Shown here piece by piece: positions 53,553 to 62,776 of a DNA stretch of 64,000 bases. The notes below the pieces were generated by a model that searched no databases, was not told the origin of the DNA, and saw only the letters and a list, made by a program, of their open reading frames with translations. The stretch is taken from assembly GCA_910585005.1 (NCBI GenBank), contig CAJUCN010000010.1, forward strand, positions 62,001-126,000, read 5' to 3'. Within the stretch, counting starts at the first letter, position 1. Each line of letters starts with the position of its first letter. The stretch comes from an uncultured Lachnospiraceae bacterium. GTDB taxonomy: Bacteria; Bacillota; Clostridia; Lachnospirales; Lachnospiraceae. A program made the translations under genes and the position numbers.

Positions 53553-53697
53553 CCTCTTCACACTTCTATCCTATGCCTTCATCTGATTGTCCTATGCCTG
53601 CACCTATTCTATAGCGAAATGCATACCTTAAACCTGTTGACGAACTAAAGGAAAACTACCTCCTGTGTGGTATAAATTAGAAAAAGAAATGTCTGAG

Positions 53698-53725
53698 ATA
53701 CCAATAACGGAATGATTACTGGTAT
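53698..53725 (-). terminator. Weak hairpin after the GNAT gene
   Basis: Arms ATACCAGTAA/TTATTGGTAT with one mismatch around an eight-base loop on the minus strand, followed after about eight bases by a T-rich run. It lies about 40 bases past the stop. Confidence 0.35.
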
Positions 53726-53762
53726 GGATAGTTACCCTGCTAATTATTGCCCCCTGTACTTA

Positions 53763-54752
53763 TCAAATTTTTTTATAAATCTCCAATTCATAAGTTTTTC
53801 CACTGCGCTGGTCTGTCTTCTGCTCCGAGCACTGATAAGTCAATCCACAGGATAATGCCAGCGCCTTTGAAGCAAGATTCCCTTTCCGTGTAGAATAATA
53901 AAATTCCTGCCCGCCTAAAGAAATGCAGTATTCCATCAATAAACGTAGAATCTGTTTCCCATATCCCCTTCCCACATAGTCCGGCCCCAGGGCAATACCC
54001 GTCTCATGATAAATATACGGCTCTGTTTCCTCCACTCCTGCAAAGCCGATGGCCTGCCCGCTGCCTCTCTCATAGACCAGCCATGCATCATGAGTCTCCT
54101 GCCATGCGATTGTCCGGCGTATCCTCTCCCTGGCTGCATCCTCATCAGCCGTCACCTTCCATACCATATATTCCGCTGTTTCTGGCCTTGACCAGACATT
54201 GCGGTATATGGACCTCCAGTCCTCATATTTTGCTTTCCCAAGAATAATATCTTCTGTCTCCATCCTGCCACCAGCAGATTTCTCAAAATATGAATCCGCT
54301 TTCAAGTTCCTTGCCATACACAGCGATTCCGGCATATCCTCAAACGGGCCATAATTAGGGATCACCTGAAAGCCCAGTTTTTTATATACAGCACAAGATT
54401 CAGCCAATAACTCCCCGGTTTCAAGAACCATTCTCTTATATCCCAGTTCCCCAGCCCATTCCATTAACAGGGCCACAAGCCTGCTCCCTATCCCCCTTCC
54501 CTGATATTCTGTATGTACAAAGACCCTCTTCAATTCCATATTTTCATCATCATATCTTCTGATGGCTCCGCCGCCAACTGCCTTGTTATCTTTGTACACA
54601 ACGATTGCTTCCTGAATTTCATCCAACTGATTATATTTTTTGTATTTGTCTCTTTGTATCCTTTTCCCGACACGTCTGTCCAGATCCATATCAAGAAGCC
54701 TGCAGTTCTCTATAAAATCTTTATCCTTACCATCTGTTCTACGAAATTCCAT
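53763..54752 (-). CDS. Double GNAT N-acetyltransferase
   Basis: A 329-residue protein with two GNAT domains. The first has the acetyl-CoA-binding VHTEYQGRGIGSRLV (about 80-100) and ends near residue 155; the second, from about residue 165, has GPDYVGRGYGKQILRLLMEY. AGGAGG precedes the start by seven bases. The first resembles YitI/ElaA-type acetyltransferases, the second RimJ-like ones. Substrate is unknown; fusions of this type occur in antibiotic and peptide acetylation, but no specific claim is made. Confidence 0.88.
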   Translation of the reverse strand: MEFRRTDGKDKDFIENCRLLDMDLDRRVGKRIQRDKYKKYNQLDEIQEAIVVYKDNKAVGGGAIRRYDDENMELKRVFVHTEYQGRGIGSRLVALLMEWAGELGYKRMVLETGELLAESCAVYKKLGFQVIPNYGPFEDMPESLCMARNLKADSYFEKSAGGRMETEDIILGKAKYEDWRSIYRNVWSRPETAEYMVWKVTADEDAARERIRRTIAWQETHDAWLVYERGSGQAIGFAGVEETEPYIYHETGIALGPDYVGRGYGKQILRLLMEYCISLGGQEFYYSTRKGNLASKALALSCGLTYQCSEQKTDQRSGKTYELEIYKKI

Positions 54753-54797
54753 AAAAAATCCTCCTGAAATTTAAAATCTAAAACTCATACTTTATTT

Positions 54798-55829
54798 TTA
54801 TGGAGCAAACATAGCAAGTTGCATCACAAACCTTATAGGCAGTGCAGGATATTTCATTTGATTAAAATCCCCGGCAAAAAATAACTCTTTGTTAGGATAA
54901 TAAAATGCAAATGAGCCTGTTGATCCGCTATGTCCTATCAAATCACCTTGCCCCAAAAAGGAAGTGGAAAATCCGCCCATTTTTATTCTCATATAACCGC
55001 TTCCATAATAGATAGGCCACATAGATAATTGTAATTTTCTATACAGTTTTTCATGGAGAATTTTGGGATCAAAAAGTTCTCCATGAAAAAACGCCTGTAT
55101 AAATATCATTAAATCTCTTGCAGAGGTAATACAACCACCGCTTGCTTTACTACACATGATAAATTGCGGCCTATATAACTGCTTATTCCCATAGTAAACC
55201 ATAGGTATATATTCTTTTTCCGAGACAGGCAGATAAGTTTTTGCCATATTTATTTTTGAAAATATGTATTTTTCAAACACACTCTCTAATGAGCACTTTG
55301 TGACTTTTTCAATAATATCACCCAGAATATTATAGTTAATATCTGCATAGTAGGCATTGTTTTTACAATTGGGTGGGAAATGAGCTTCTTTGTCTTTCGT
55401 TAAAGCAATATTTTTATCAAAGGATAGAAAAGTATCTGAAACGATAGCTTGTTTTTTGATGCTGTTTTTTCCCTCCTCATATATATCTGCCAATCCGCTT
55501 GTTTGATAGAGTAAATCTGATATTTTTAAATCATGAGAATAATCTTTACCTTTATAAAAATGTAACCCATTTAAATAAACAGGTTCATAAAAATTTAACA
55601 GATTATCATTCAGTGTTATATAACCTTGTTGAATGAGAATAAAAATACATGCAGCAGTAAACATTTTTGTTATGCTCGCCGCTATTATTGGACTATCTAT
55701 ATCTTTTCCCCCATAAGCCTTTGAGAATATAGTTTCCCCATTTCCTTTTTCAATTAGGACTACGCTGTCATAAATCTCTTTTTCTTGAATATATTTATCA
55801 AATAAATCATCATAACCTTTTGTTTTCAT
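54798..55829 (-). CDS. Beta-lactamase-fold serine hydrolase next to a TetR gene
   Basis: A 343-residue hydrolase with S52-I-T-K55 and a second motif region YYADINYNILG where Y161-A-D163 takes the place of the usual Y-x-N. No signal peptide is present. The AT-rich base composition differs from the neighbouring genes by eye. It lies 82 bases after the TetR gene in the same orientation. Such proteins include esterases and peptidases; substrate is unknown and beta-lactam hydrolysis is unlikely given the cytoplasmic form. Confidence 0.85.
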   Translation of the reverse strand: MKTKGYDDLFDKYIQEKEIYDSVVLIEKGNGETIFSKAYGGKDIDSPIIAASITKMFTAACIFILIQQGYITLNDNLLNFYEPVYLNGLHFYKGKDYSHDLKISDLLYQTSGLADIYEEGKNSIKKQAIVSDTFLSFDKNIALTKDKEAHFPPNCKNNAYYADINYNILGDIIEKVTKCSLESVFEKYIFSKINMAKTYLPVSEKEYIPMVYYGNKQLYRPQFIMCSKASGGCITSARDLMIFIQAFFHGELFDPKILHEKLYRKLQLSMWPIYYGSGYMRIKMGGFSTSFLGQGDLIGHSGSTGSFAFYYPNKELFFAGDFNQMKYPALPIRFVMQLAMFAP

Positions 55830-55911
55830 AACATCACCATGTTGTCTATAGGGATTTACCTTTCTGTAATATTTGCAATATTTTACTCTCCAAAAGAATA
55901 AATGCGTTGTG

Positions 55912-56481
55912 CTATTTGGTCGTATTAACTATCATATCCATAAGCCAATCTATTTTGGGCAATGGTGTGTTGGGGATTCTGACCTTTTCCTGTGCAATTC
56001 CCTGTATAGCGCCAAAAACAGCGACACATAATGAATGGGAATTACCCGCTCGAAACTCGCCGCGCCGTTGCCCTTCTAAAATGACAGGAATCCACTGCCT
56101 GCAAAAATCTATTGATTTCAAAAGCAACTCTATTTCCTTATCATTGACTGTTGTATATTGAACAGTATCCATAAATACAAACATCTTCCCGAATGAGGGA
56201 TTGCTTTCTAGCTGTTCAAATACATTCCTCATGGTTTGAAAAAGGTATTCGCAAGGTGCTTTCATTGCTATTTTTGTATCTATTTTCATTTCCTTAACAC
56301 CAATCTTTACCAGTTCAAGATAAATACTTTCTTTATTGCTAAAATAGTGAAATAACAAGCCGGAACTGACACCAGCTCTTCTTGCAATTTCGCGTGTACT
56401 TGTACCGTAGTAACCTTTTTCTATAAAAACATCTAACGCAACCCGTAAGAGTTGTTTTTTTCTGTCATCTCCTTTATCCAT
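55912..56481 (-). CDS. TetR family transcriptional regulator
   Basis: A 189-residue regulator with an N-terminal helix-turn-helix (GTSTREIARRAGVSSGLLFHYFSNKESIYLELV) and a helical ligand domain. GGAGG precedes the ATG. A 24-base palindrome lies immediately upstream and overlaps the -10, so it probably represses its own operon with the hydrolase gene. Inducer unknown. Confidence 0.92.
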   Translation of the reverse strand: MDKGDDRKKQLLRVALDVFIEKGYYGTSTREIARRAGVSSGLLFHYFSNKESIYLELVKIGVKEMKIDTKIAMKAPCEYLFQTMRNVFEQLESNPSFGKMFVFMDTVQYTTVNDKEIELLLKSIDFCRQWIPVILEGQRRGEFRAGNSHSLCVAVFGAIQGIAQEKVRIPNTPLPKIDWLMDMIVNTTK

Positions 56482-56495
56482 AAATATCCTCCTGC

Positions 56496-56519
56496 AAAAT
56501 TAAGCATATGCTCAATTTT
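56496..56519 (-). promoter_or_regulatory. Palindromic operator of the TetR gene
   Basis: AAAATT-a-AGCATATGCT-c-AATTTT is a 24-bp palindrome with a single mismatched pair. It starts 15 bases before the TetR start and covers the -10 hexamer, the usual position for autorepression. Confidence 0.8.
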
Positions 56520-56543
56520 ATAATGTGGCCTAACTATTGTCAA
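56515..56543 (-). promoter_or_regulatory. Promoter of the TetR-hydrolase operon
   Basis: TTGACA (56538-56543) and TAAAAT (56515-56520) with a 17-base spacer on the minus strand; the -10 lies inside the palindromic operator. Confidence 0.65.
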
Positions 56544-56858
56544 GAATTCTACAGAAAACTTTCCCTCAAATTACTTGACTGTAAACCTTTGTTGTCATAG
56601 CCTTTTCAGGATGGAGGAAGTCCCTTTTTATTTACAGATCTAAAAATTCCACTTAACATACCGTTCATCATAGCTTTCCGGGACGCATATTCCGCAAAAT
56701 ATCCGAAACATCAGCTTACACGGCAGTTTTTCCTAAAAAGCATCCATCCTCCTTCTTCTCTACTTTCAATATCCGCGCCTTTGAGACGCCGGGCTTCTCA
56801 CCAATGACTAAAACCTATTTTTTCTCCTTTCGGGCGCAAAAAAAGATCACTTAAGCAA
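56544..56858. other. Non-coding stretch with possible degraded coding remnants
   Basis: About 300 bases between the TetR promoter and the monooxygenase fragment hold no intact gene. On the minus strand, sequences readable as EEGGWMLFRKNCRVS and, after a frame change, CGICVPESYDERYVKWNF look like the broken end of a gene, but no family is recognised. Confidence 0.35.
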
Positions 56859-57053
56859 TTATTCCTTTATAAATGCTTTATCCTCCGCAGGCACTCCATT
56901 TTCATCAGACACATACCGCTCCACTTTCATATGCAGGCCATATTTCTCCCGGAGTTCCATGATCTTTGCCATCATGGGAGAAGCATGGTGGGCATCTATG
57001 GAATGCTGGTCTTCCCAGCAATCAATCAAAAGCACTGTTTCCGTGTCAGCCAT
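56859..57053 (-). pseudogene. C-terminal fragment of an ABM-type monooxygenase
   Basis: Sixty-four residues (MADTETVLLIDCWEDQHSIDA and HHASPMMAKIMELREKYGLHMKVERY) match the second half of antibiotic-biosynthesis-monooxygenase domain proteins, which have about 95-105 residues. The N-terminal half is missing. GGAGG and an ATG still precede the fragment, donated by the GGATTTATGGAGGAAA sequence shared with the next cassette. It may be translated, but the fold would be incomplete. Confidence 0.6.
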
Positions 57054-57057
57054 TGTG

Positions 57058-57073
57058 TTTTCCTCCATAAATC
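57058..57073. repeat. 16-bp direct repeat, left copy
   Basis: TTTCCTCCATAAATCC on the plus strand, identical to 57579-57594. It supplies the ribosome binding site of the monooxygenase fragment. Confidence 0.75.
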
Positions 57074-57175
57074 CATTGCTCATTCATAATAACGCATTGC
57101 CTTTTCATATTACTTCCTGCACTGTTCCTCACCATAATAGGAAAGACAGATTTCTATATACATGAAATTATCAAA

Positions 57176-57571
57176 TCAGCTTAAACACCATTTTACAATA
57201 TTTTCAATCAATTTTTCAGGTAACGCTTTATCATAAGGAAAATATATTGCATTTTTCTTCGTGACAAATTCATTTAAATCCAACGCAAACTTTCCGATAG
57301 CTTCAACCCCTGCATAAAAACTGATGTGCTTTTTACATGCAGAAAATGAGATGGATTTTCCTTCTTTCTCATAATACGGCATACTCCATAATATACGTTC
57401 ATTTACACACGGAACACTGTTTTGTAGTATAATCATCATTTCCGTTAAGTGTGGGTGTGTTTCTATGGGTTGCGAATCTATATATTCTAATACTGTTTTG
57501 GGTGCTTTCCCGCAGTAATGTCCCTGATTTGTCCTTCTAAATTCTCTCCCGCATTTTGGGCATATCCACAT
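57176..57571 (-). CDS. DUF1801-like protein with N-terminal zinc ribbon
   Basis: A 131-residue protein beginning MWICPKCGREFRRTNQGHYCG, a zinc-ribbon-like cluster, followed by a DUF1801/YdhG-type domain (SMPYYEKEGKSISFSACKKHISFYAG). Its ribosome binding site (GGAGG, ten bases before the ATG) lies in the direct repeat copy, within DUF4317-derived sequence. Function of DUF1801 proteins is unknown. It looks like a cassette inserted behind a broken DUF4317 gene. Confidence 0.8.
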   Translation of the reverse strand: MWICPKCGREFRRTNQGHYCGKAPKTVLEYIDSQPIETHPHLTEMMIILQNSVPCVNERILWSMPYYEKEGKSISFSACKKHISFYAGVEAIGKFALDLNEFVTKKNAIYFPYDKALPEKLIENIVKWCLS

Positions 57572-57578
57572 ATTTTTG

Positions 57579-57594
57579 TTTCCTCCATAAATCC
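57579..57594. repeat. 16-bp direct repeat, right copy
   Basis: TTTCCTCCATAAATCC, identical to 57058-57073 and 521 bases away; the pair brackets the DUF1801 gene. On the minus strand this copy encodes the G-F-M-E-E end of the DUF4317 fragment. Confidence 0.75.
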
Positions 57595-57699
57595 CTCTCC
57601 GTCCAGATATGCTCCGGCGGTCCTGTCAAAACAGTTCCGTTTCAAAGTCATGCGCCTTGTCAGTTCCAACATATCCTCCCGGTTGATCTTTCCCCATAT
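57580..57699 (-). pseudogene. 5' fragment of a second DUF4317 gene
   Basis: The minus strand encodes GKINREDMLELTRRM and LKRNCFDRTAGAYLDGEGF, nearly identical to the N-terminus of the DUF4317 protein at 43.8 kb. An extra G in the run after the ancestral ATG puts the start out of frame, and homology stops after about 37 codons at the DUF1801 ribosome binding site. It is therefore a decayed duplicate. Confidence 0.75.
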
Positions 57700-58012
57700 C
57701 CTCTACCCTTTTGCTGTATACCGGCTCACACCATACGGACATGCGGCAGTCCTTCCCTGTTTTTTGATATGAAAAATTATAGCGTATTTCCCCCGAAAGA
57801 ACAATGCCTTCCATACTCCTGCCAGGATCTGTATTGGTTTTTGCTTCCACTTTGCATGAAGGTAGCGATCACCGGTCAGGCTAATCTCCTGGCCGGTCGC
57901 TTAACCAGTGCCTGTTCCATCCGCCAGCGTATTCCCATCCTTTTTTGCCGCTTTTGCAGCGAAAAACATTCGGACTAAATCAGCGGAACACCTTGATTTT
58001 ACTGGTTTCCTG
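57700..58012. other. Intergenic stretch with one promoter-like sequence
   Basis: About 310 bases between the DUF4317 fragment and the subtilase gene. A promoter (57776-57804) is the only clear signal; the remainder has no recognisable gene in any frame. Confidence 0.45.
57776..57804 (-). promoter_or_regulatory. Promoter-like sequence for the DUF4317 fragment/DUF1801 unit
   Basis: TTGTTC (57799-57804), 17-base spacer and TATAAT (57776-57781) on the minus strand, upstream of the fragment and DUF1801 gene. Confidence 0.6.
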
Positions 58013-59419
58013 CTAACTTGACACTATAATATCATAATCCCCCACTTTATCATCTGGTCTTTCTCTCTCCCCCCGGATAGGTTTCGCTCCATTCCTCAAA
58101 TACGCTTTCACCTTCTCACCAAACAAAAACGGATCATTTCCCTGCACAATCCCCCACTCCATCATAAGCGCCGCACTCCCCGTGACAAAAGGCGTTGCAA
58201 AGGAAGTTCCAGATACCTGGACAAAACTATTGTTCGTTCCCACAACATTGATTCCCACTCCCGGAGCTGCCAAGTCAGGTTTGATTTCCCTGGCAAGTAT
58301 TTTTTCTGAAAAGATCCCCTGGGTGGGATAACCCCGTCCAGAAAAGTCCGCATAAGATTCCAGCTCCCCGTTATACGCCCCTACCGTGATCACCTTTGCT
58401 GCTGTTGAGGGAATCGTAAGTGTCTTTTCCGGCGTAGGCACAAAAAACCGGGTTCCCGCATTCAACACATTACTTGCCGGCAAGTATAAATCATAGCCTC
58501 CGGTCAAAGTCCGCACTGGTATCAACGTAAAAGTCCATACCCCTTGATTTACATAAGTTTGCATAGGAAGAAAATCAAAATAAATTTCCTGCTTTACCGA
58601 ATAGGGAGAAGGTTCTCCAGCATACAAGAGAATCTCCGTGTTTTCAATCACATAGCTTCTGCTTCCAATCTGGCGGTCACTCAGCCGGATCGTTTCTCCT
58701 CCTGGCGAAACCAATTCTATATCAATTTGGTCAGAATAATCTTTCCATAGCTGGACGCCAAAAGACAATTGGTACTGATCCACATTCAGTTCTATCCTTT
58801 TCCTATCGGAAGAATTTTCACCCATTTCAAAACTGCCCGCATGATGTCCGCCTGCCGCTCCTTCATTACCGCTCCCCACACAAACAACAGATCTTCCGAT
58901 TTCCGCCACATTATCCAAAAAACGCTCTACCAGTGAAGTGCCATCATGAGAGCCATAAGTATTACCAAAACTTAAATTAACTGCCAGAGGCATTTCTAAC
59001 TGTACTGCTTTCTTTACTGCATAGGTAATAGCACGCATCAGTTCCGTAGTCTTAGGAAAAGAATCGGGTGCAGGATTACCCATTTTTATAACCAAAAGTT
59101 CACTTTCCGGTGCCACCCCCTGATATTGTCCTGACAAGAGGAACCCGCTCCCGGCAGCAATGGATGTCACTGCAGTCCCATGTCCAGATGTGTCTATGCT
59201 GGGAACGATCCTTTCCGGCATCCCACTTTTTATTGCCGCATTGATCCGGTATTCCGAAAACTCTACCCCCATATGAAACCCTTCCGGCGGAGATGCCTTA
59301 CCCGCAAATTCTCCATACTCTTCCGGGATAAGGGCATTTACACGTTCTGGAACAAGTGTCTGATCCCACAAATACTTAATACGGGTATTTCCCGCCTTGT
59401 CTCTAAATTCTGTATTCAT
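58013..59419 (-). CDS. CspA/B-like S8 subtilase lacking the catalytic Asp segment
   Basis: A 468-residue subtilase-like protein. The His block (DTSGHGTAVTSIAAGSG, His80), oxyanion-side Asn region (SFGNTYG and GSGNEGAAG) and Ser block (GTSFATPFVTGSAALM, Ser406) are intact, as is the large internal jelly-roll region typical of Csp germination proteases. The N-terminal hydrophobic strand carrying the catalytic Asp (usually D-S/T-G before I-D-Y) is absent: the frame reads LTGEGIDYMNTEF. Upstream sequence is not recognisable as subtilase. An ATG at 59419 has GAGGGG nine bases upstream. The gene lies about 100 bases from the end of recombinase triplet B, so truncation by element insertion is likely. 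Confidence 0.8.
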   Translation of the reverse strand: MNTEFRDKAGNTRIKYLWDQTLVPERVNALIPEEYGEFAGKASPPEGFHMGVEFSEYRINAAIKSGMPERIVPSIDTSGHGTAVTSIAAGSGFLLSGQYQGVAPESELLVIKMGNPAPDSFPKTTELMRAITYAVKKAVQLEMPLAVNLSFGNTYGSHDGTSLVERFLDNVAEIGRSVVCVGSGNEGAAGGHHAGSFEMGENSSDRKRIELNVDQYQLSFGVQLWKDYSDQIDIELVSPGGETIRLSDRQIGSRSYVIENTEILLYAGEPSPYSVKQEIYFDFLPMQTYVNQGVWTFTLIPVRTLTGGYDLYLPASNVLNAGTRFFVPTPEKTLTIPSTAAKVITVGAYNGELESYADFSGRGYPTQGIFSEKILAREIKPDLAAPGVGINVVGTNNSFVQVSGTSFATPFVTGSAALMMEWGIVQGNDPFLFGEKVKAYLRNGAKPIRGERERPDDKVGDYDIIVSS

Positions 59420-59586
59420 ATAATCGATCCCCTCTCCTGTCAACTGTTTGCAGTAACTTTTTTTAGCTTTTTTCAAGGTTTTTACCACTATCGGGTTCTG
59501 ATTTCATGCCTGCTGTTATGCTATTGTCTTAAAAGTAAGTCTTCCATGTAAAATTATTGCAAAACATTTTTACAGGCAGATTCCAA

Positions 59587-61104
59587 TCATACACTTTCTT
59601 TCCAGTAAATTTCCATATGCTGCTCATCATAGACTTCAATCTTGTCAATGTACTTCTCTACCATCTCTTTTGACAGTTCCGCAAAACGACCACTTGAATA
59701 CTCTGTTTCCTTGCAGCACCTTATAGCGGAATACTCTGTTTCCATTTCCTGAAGCTTTTTATTTAAACCTGCGAGTTCTTCCTCTACTGGTTTTATTATT
59801 GATTCGTCAAATTGGAAACTCCCTGCATTGCCACAGGCATAATTCTGATAGGCTTCAAATTTTTTCTGCTTCAACTTTTCTATCACTTCCAGAAGACTCT
59901 TTTTTTTCCCTTCTAATTCTCTAATTTCCTGTTTCACCCCTTCAGCTTTCTCTTTATGAAGTGTTTCCAATTTTCCCTCTGTTTCCAGCCTATCCTGCAT
60001 CATAAAGAGAATATACTGTTCTACAAACATAGCGTTTACCTTCCGGACACAGCTTTTCAAATTATTATAATAGCGGTGATAACAAGTAAAATATGGCTTT
60101 AACCCTCTACGATAATTCAAGTTCTTCTTACAACAACCACACACCATCTTCCCCACAAGCAAGTGTGTCTCATGACACTGAGGAGGCTTTTTATTCCCTC
60201 TGCCCTCCTGTACCTTACTGAAATCTTCCTTATTAATGATAGATTCATGATGCCCGTAAGAAACAAGCCATTCTTCGCGGGGTTTTAGGTGGTTCTTACC
60301 GCCCACAATATTTCTTTCATATTTTTTCTGCACAATATTCCCGATATAGATTTCGTTCCTTAGTATCTGACATATGGTACTGTTGCTCCACAAAAACCTT
60401 TCCCCTTTCGGTGTCCGACTTATCTTTCCCTTCTCAATCTTAAATTCAACCGGTGTCTTTACTCCTGTTTCATTAAATAGCTTCGCTATTTCCACTGATG
60501 TATACCCTTCCAAAGTCAAGGAAAATATCCTTCTGACTACTTCCGCTTCATCTTCGGCAACCAGCAGGGCATGTCTGTCTTTCGGATCCTTTTCATAACC
60601 GAAAGGACAATTTCCACTCACATACTGCCCCTTTTCCTTCCTTATGGAAATGGAAGAACGCACTTTTCCCGACAAATCCCTGCTGTACAGATCATAAAGA
60701 AGGTTCTTAAAGTTCACATCCATGTCAGCAATGCCGCCTTGAGCGCTGGCACTGTCATACCCGTCATTGATGGAGATAAAGCGGACACCCAGAAACGGAA
60801 ATATCTGTTCAAGATAAGATCCAAGTTCAATATAATCCCTGGCAAACCTTGAAAAATCTTTTACAATGACACAGTCAATCTCACCGTTCCTTATCCTTTC
60901 AAGCATTTTCTGCATGTCCGGACGGTCAAAATTGGTACCTGTATATCCGTCATCACAAAACTCAATTATCTCATAATCTACAAAATTTTCTTCTATGTAC
61001 TTTTTTAAAAGAACACGCTGCATGGCAATACTGTTACTTTCTTCTTTCCATTTGTCATCCTCTTTGGACAGGCGGAGATATATTGCGATCAGATATCTCT
61101 TCAA
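59587..61104 (-). CDS. Large serine recombinase, third gene of triplet B
   Basis: A 505-residue large serine recombinase with Ser13 in IYLRLS, VKDFSRFARDYIELGSYL, a recombinase domain near 160-280, a zinc ribbon (VCGCCKKNLNYR) and coiled coil at about 370-450. It starts one base after the middle gene stop. It is the counterpart of the gene at 48026. Its 3' end lies about 170 bases from the subtilase coding start, probably close to the element boundary. Confidence 0.93.
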   Translation of the reverse strand: MKRYLIAIYLRLSKEDDKWKEESNSIAMQRVLLKKYIEENFVDYEIIEFCDDGYTGTNFDRPDMQKMLERIRNGEIDCVIVKDFSRFARDYIELGSYLEQIFPFLGVRFISINDGYDSASAQGGIADMDVNFKNLLYDLYSRDLSGKVRSSISIRKEKGQYVSGNCPFGYEKDPKDRHALLVAEDEAEVVRRIFSLTLEGYTSVEIAKLFNETGVKTPVEFKIEKGKISRTPKGERFLWSNSTICQILRNEIYIGNIVQKKYERNIVGGKNHLKPREEWLVSYGHHESIINKEDFSKVQEGRGNKKPPQCHETHLLVGKMVCGCCKKNLNYRRGLKPYFTCYHRYYNNLKSCVRKVNAMFVEQYILFMMQDRLETEGKLETLHKEKAEGVKQEIRELEGKKKSLLEVIEKLKQKKFEAYQNYACGNAGSFQFDESIIKPVEEELAGLNKKLQEMETEYSAIRCCKETEYSSGRFAELSKEMVEKYIDKIEVYDEQHMEIYWKESV

Positions 61105-61105
61105 A

Positions 61106-62776
61106 TCAAATTCCCTCCTTCCCTGTCAGCAGCTCACTCCTCTTAAAAGCAAAGGTTATTTTTACCCTGTGTTCCGGGTAAACCTCTATCCTGTAGATCA
61201 GTGTCCTTATTATCTCTGATGTCAGTTCACCCCTTCCGCTACCTTTCGTCAGGGTTCGCAGGAAATGATTTTTCCTGACTGTTTCAGAATCTATTGTTCT
61301 GAGTTTCTCTGCAAAAACTCTGCTTTTTTCTCTGATAGCAGCGATATTTTCGTCATTCTCCACCTTTGCCCTTTTGAAGCTTCCCTCGTCCATCTCCCCC
61401 ATCCGATATTTCAGGTACTGTTCACTCCCAAGCAACCTGATCCCTTCCAATTTCCTGTCAAGCATGGCAAGCTGTGCTCTCCACCCTTCTTTCAGAACTT
61501 CCGTTTCCCGGTTATTCATCTCTACAAGATCTTTCGGGCGCATCCCGGACAGGGTAAATTCCTGCTGGATCGTTTCTTTTACGATATTTATTAGGGAACA
61601 CAAAGTTATACTCTTCCGCTCACATTTAAAGTTGTCTATTCTGTCAGTTTTAGGACATTTATAGCTGTATGTCCTAACCCTGTCCCTTGAATGAAATTCC
61701 TTAACTGCTGAAACTCTCTTCATTTTTGCGCCACAGTCGCCACAGTAAAGGACTCCGGCAAAAATATCCTCATCTACGGGCACTTTTTTTGAAAACCCAT
61801 TTTTATTACAATACACGGACGATTTTTCAAATTTTCCTGCCGCCTCAAAAAATATATTTTCGCTGACGATGGCTTCATGGGTATGTTCTTTTATCGACCA
61901 GTCCTCAGAATCAATATCATGCCTCTCGCGCATCATATAGTCCTTCCCACAGGTTCGCCCTTGGACAAGACATCCCATATAGACCGGGTTTGTCAGGATC
62001 ATTTTGACCGTTGCCCTAGACCACTGCTCTAGTTCCCCTTCCCCCTGCCAGTAAGCCTGCCCTGTTTTATGATACTGCACCGGCCTGACAACCTTATTTA
62101 CATAAAGCCATGCAACAATCTCTTTTATGTTTTTTCCCGAAAGGAATAATTCATATATCTTTTTTACAATATTCGCAGTAGTTTCTTGCATAAAAAGACA
62201 CTTCTTATCACCGATCCATTCTGCCCTATAGCCATAAGGTGGTATGCCGCCTGTATAACCCCCCTGCTCCCACTTTGCTTTCCTGCTGGCTTTTACCTTC
62301 ACTGCGATATCCCTTGCGTACATCTCATTGACAAGGTTTTTCAGATTTATGCCCATGGTATCTCCCTGTCCAGATATATCATTGCTGTCAAAATTGTCGG
62401 TAACAGCAACAAAACGCACTCCCATAAAGGGGAATATTTTCTCAATGTAATTTCCTGTCTCAATATGGTTCCTGCCAAACCTTGAAAGATCCTTTACAAC
62501 AATGCAGTCAATTTTTCGCGTCCTTACATCACGCATCATACGCTCAAAACCTTCCCGCTCAAAATTCGTCCCTGTTTTCCCTATATCCGTATAAACCTCA
62601 TACAACTCCATATCATCCTGACGCCCTATAAAGTCCTTTGCAATCTCCACCTGTGTCTCAATAGACTCATTTTTCCTTTCGCTGCTGTCTACGGAAAGTC
62701 TTGCATAAATGCCAGTGGAATAAATTTTTTCAGGCAACTTTTTTACTTCCTGCTTCTTTTTGGATGTCCTTGCCAT
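61106..62776 (-). CDS. Large serine recombinase, middle gene of triplet B
   Basis: A 556-residue large serine recombinase with a short basic N-terminus before IYARLS (Ser28). Motifs DIGKTGTNFEREGFERMMRDV and VKDLSRFGRNHIETGNYIEKIFPF closely parallel the triplet A middle gene, as does the zinc ribbon LYCGDCGAKMKR. The start directly abuts the upstream stop (TAAATG). Confidence 0.93.
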   Translation of the reverse strand: MARTSKKKQEVKKLPEKIYSTGIYARLSVDSSERKNESIETQVEIAKDFIGRQDDMELYEVYTDIGKTGTNFEREGFERMMRDVRTRKIDCIVVKDLSRFGRNHIETGNYIEKIFPFMGVRFVAVTDNFDSNDISGQGDTMGINLKNLVNEMYARDIAVKVKASRKAKWEQGGYTGGIPPYGYRAEWIGDKKCLFMQETTANIVKKIYELFLSGKNIKEIVAWLYVNKVVRPVQYHKTGQAYWQGEGELEQWSRATVKMILTNPVYMGCLVQGRTCGKDYMMRERHDIDSEDWSIKEHTHEAIVSENIFFEAAGKFEKSSVYCNKNGFSKKVPVDEDIFAGVLYCGDCGAKMKRVSAVKEFHSRDRVRTYSYKCPKTDRIDNFKCERKSITLCSLINIVKETIQQEFTLSGMRPKDLVEMNNRETEVLKEGWRAQLAMLDRKLEGIRLLGSEQYLKYRMGEMDEGSFKRAKVENDENIAAIREKSRVFAEKLRTIDSETVRKNHFLRTLTKGSGRGELTSEIIRTLIYRIEVYPEHRVKITFAFKRSELLTGKEGI

